Source of the DNA: Ignavibacteria bacterium
Lineage (GTDB): Bacteria; Bacteroidota; Ignavibacteria; Kapaibacteriales; UBA4661
NCBI GenBank assembly: GCA_013298375.1
Contig: JAAFHM010000200.1
Span: 1-8,249 of the forward strand
Length of the DNA: 8,249 nucleotides
Direction: 5' to 3'
The notes under the pieces: model-generated
The model's database searches: none
The model's input: only the letters and a program-made list of their open reading frames with translations
What the model was told of the DNA's origin: nothing
Position numbers and translations under genes: made by a program
Shown here: in pieces, positions 6,853 to 8,249 of the stretch
Position numbering within the stretch: position 1 is the stretch's first letter
How the letters are laid out: each line of letters begins with the position of its first letter

Positions 6853-7674
6853 ATGAAATATTCACACATTTGCGCAACCTTTCTTGTGGGCATCGTTGCC
6901 CTGCAAACCGCATCGGCACACGATACGTGGCTTCTCCCCAAAGCATTCCGGCTTCAACCGGAAAAGCCTTCGGGGCTTTCGCTCACAAGCGGGATGGCGT
7001 TTCCTCGCAATCTTTTTCCTATTAAGCAAGAGCGCATTAACCAAGCATTTATCCTGCTTGCGGGCGAAAGAACGGCACTTCTCAAACGGCAACCTGCCCC
7101 GATGGCGCTCGAATTGCCGATTATGCCGCCTAATGTCGGTGTTGCACGAGTATTTGTCAGCCTTCAGCCGAAAATGCTTGACCTCAAGCCTAAATTAGTG
7201 CGGGAGTATTTGGAGGAAATTGGTGCATCGGATTCCTTGAGGGCAGTTTGGAAAAATGTTCGTGAAGGTGATAAAACCAAGCACTGGCGCGAGAATTATG
7301 CGAAACACGCCAAAACGTTTGTTTTCGTCGGCGAAGAGCGGTTTTATCGCCCCGATTCATCGTGGAAACAGCCGTGCGGTATGGTATTGGAAATCGTTCC
7401 CGAAGCGCATCCGGGCTTAATTTCGGCAAAGGTAGATTTCCCCGTTCAAGTGCTGCTCAACGGTAAACCACTGGCAAATTTCCCTATTGGTTGTGTCCGC
7501 GAAGGCAGTAAACACGGCACATTGCAGAAAACCGATGCAGAAGGGCGCTTGCGCCTGAAATTTCCACAAGTCGGACGATATCTGCTGCGCGGCACATTGC
7601 TTCAACCTTCTCAAACGCCTGATTTAGATTGGCAAAGCGATTTCACGACGCTGACGCTTGAGGTTCGGCGGTAA
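6853..7674 (+). CDS. Exported DUF4198-family protein, possibly linked to nickel/cobalt uptake
   Basis: A 273-residue protein with a Sec signal peptide: a short N-terminus, a hydrophobic core at about 8-18, and a probable cut after ASA (20-22). The mature chain would begin HDTWLLP, the usual opening of DUF4198 (COG5266-like) proteins, whose members often sit beside nickel or cobalt transporters. Matching body features are ENYAKHAKTFVFVG (147-160), the strand block with GMVLEIVPEAHPG (176-188), a C-terminal beta-sandwich beginning near VDFPVQVLLNGKPLA (194-208), TDAEGRLRLKFP (227-238), and the closing DLDWQSDFTTLTLEV (257-271). Such proteins are periplasmic; the mature N-terminal His23 and the several other histidines could bind metal, but that is inference. 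No transporter gene lies next to it here. The ATG at 6853 lacks a Shine-Dalgarno but gives a well-formed signal peptide. A long hairpin lies upstream and may control expression. No terminator is evident downstream. Confidence 0.85.
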   Translation: MKYSHICATFLVGIVALQTASAHDTWLLPKAFRLQPEKPSGLSLTSGMAFPRNLFPIKQERINQAFILLAGERTALLKRQPAPMALELPIMPPNVGVARVFVSLQPKMLDLKPKLVREYLEEIGASDSLRAVWKNVREGDKTKHWRENYAKHAKTFVFVGEERFYRPDSSWKQPCGMVLEIVPEAHPGLISAKVDFPVQVLLNGKPLANFPIGCVREGSKHGTLQKTDAEGRLRLKFPQVGRYLLRGTLLQPSQTPDLDWQSDFTTLTLEVRR

Positions 7675-8242
7675 ATGGTTGGTTCTTTGTAACTATTCGG
7701 GTGCGCAGGTCGCTGTCGTATTTGTCCCCTTGATAAAGTAGGGCTGCTAATTTTACTTTGGCAAGTTGAGTTCTAGACCAGATAGAATCTGGGGCGGAAA
7801 GAAAAACATCGGGAATAAAAAAATGTTTTCTTCTGCTGACCGCTTAAAGCCTTGTCATTGACATGAAAGTTCTTGTTAGGATGCGGCTTAGAGCAGTATT
7901 TTGATGGTCATATTTGCAAAAAGAATATCCAATTGCCTCAATTTCCCTCACCCAAAGGCATATTCGATAGCAATGCTTCTTGGACAAAGAGTCGAAAAAC
8001 AGGCGACAACGCTAGTAATACTGGATATAGAGAATCAAAACCTTGTATTCAAGCGCCTTTAAGCCGAAAGTCTCATTTTTTTTTTGATAAGATGTTTTCT
8101 TGGAAAGCCTCTTCATATCTAGTAGTCCGTCAAAAGAATACCCTTCGATTTCTATGACCTTAGCAAGCAAATTCTGAAGTCAAAGCAGATTTTTTTGCTG
8201 GTCGTACCGAAATATGATGTTCTTGGTATTTCTGCTTCGAGT
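7643..8242 (-). pseudogene. Possible decayed reverse-strand gene (stop-poor frame)
   Basis: One reverse-strand frame runs from near the right edge to a TGA at 7643-7645 with only three internal stops: TGA at 8180-8182, TAG at 8012-8014 and TAA at 7844-7846. The stop-free runs are 20, 55, 55 and 66 codons. The last run reads like genuine protein around LAKVKLAALLYQGDKYDSDL, and two runs share a related motif (VIEIEGYSF and VREIEAIGYSF). The tail overlaps the end of the DUF4198 gene by about 30 bases, tail to tail. I do not recognise a family. Short KALEY-like stretches recall helical repeat proteins, but this is not evidence enough. Noncoding DNA that happens to be stop-poor is an equally fair reading. 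Confidence 0.25.
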
Positions 8243-8249
8243 TTATGAC
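7675..8249. other. 575-base right-hand region without an intact gene
   Basis: The stretch after the DUF4198 gene is visibly AT-richer than the genes to its left and carries homopolymer runs, including ten T at 8076-8085. Small inverted repeats occur (CCAGA/TCTGG at 7778-7792 and AAAACAT/ATGTTTT at 7803-7829), but neither is followed by a T-run. A + strand frame is open from a TTG at 7873 to 8159, but it has no ribosome-binding site and no recognisable content. The best candidate for past coding is the reverse frame listed separately. No tRNA, mobile element or terminator is seen. Confidence 0.6.

Noticed and set aside
6657..6941. A 94-codon reverse-strand ORF across the intergenic hairpins
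   Set aside because: It runs through the inverted repeats and into the signal-peptide region of the DUF4198 gene, with no motif or start signal.
7778..7829. Small inverted repeats downstream of the DUF4198 gene as its terminator
   Set aside because: Five- and seven-pair stems, the latter entirely A/T-rich, and neither is followed by a T-run on either strand.
7904..8062. A 52-codon + strand frame from an ATG (beginning MVIFAKR)
   Set aside because: Short, without a Shine-Dalgarno and codon-aligned with the reverse frame, so it may be only its mirror. There is no family resemblance.
7873..8159. A 94-codon + strand frame starting at TTG in the right-hand region
   Set aside because: TTG start, no ribosome-binding site, no recognisable motif and a composition rich in Ser, Lys and Asn like translated noncoding DNA. 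It also overlaps the stop-poor reverse frame.
8214..8249. ATGATG near the right edge opening a hydrophobic start (MMFLVFLL)
   Set aside because: Only twelve codons before the window ends and no ribosome-binding site, so it cannot be judged.

Overview
The window looks like an ordinary chromosomal stretch from a Gram-negative bacterium of the Bacteroidota/Chlorobiota (FCB) group. The main clue is the C-terminal type IX secretion (T9SS) type A sorting domain on the large amylase-like protein, since T9SS is confined to that group. Three of the four visible gene starts have no Shine-Dalgarno sequence, which is also common there. A Chlorobiota, Ignavibacteria or Kapabacteria-like lineage is my guess; nothing in the window fixes the genus.

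All five clear genes lie on the + strand. In order they are: the 3' part of a POT/PTR2-family peptide:proton symporter (1-1362, cut by the window edge); an intrinsic terminator (1478-1514); a small exported DUF4412-type protein (1597-2301); a 6-phosphofructokinase of the mixed ATP/PPi clade (2418-3530); a strong intrinsic terminator (3596-3617); a 944-residue secreted multidomain GH13 alpha-amylase-family protein with a T9SS tail (3660-6494); a 358-base gap holding two inverted repeats, one of them a 23-position near-perfect hairpin; and an exported DUF4198 protein whose predicted mature N-terminus begins with histidine (6853-7674). The last 575 bases hold no convincing intact gene. They are AT-richer, with homopolymer runs and overlapping short ORFs, and one reverse-strand frame is unusually poor in stops and may be the wreck of a gene.

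Functionally this is housekeeping and nutrient acquisition: import of short peptides, extracellular breakdown of alpha-glucans, commitment of sugar to glycolysis, and a periplasmic protein of a family linked to metal uptake. The two terminators suggest that the transporter, the DUF4412-pfk pair and the amylase are separate transcription units. I see no mobile element, CRISPR array, tRNA, rRNA or defence system. The points most worth a second look are the hairpin leader ahead of the DUF4198 gene, the donor-determining residues of the phosphofructokinase, and the stop-poor reverse frame at the right end.
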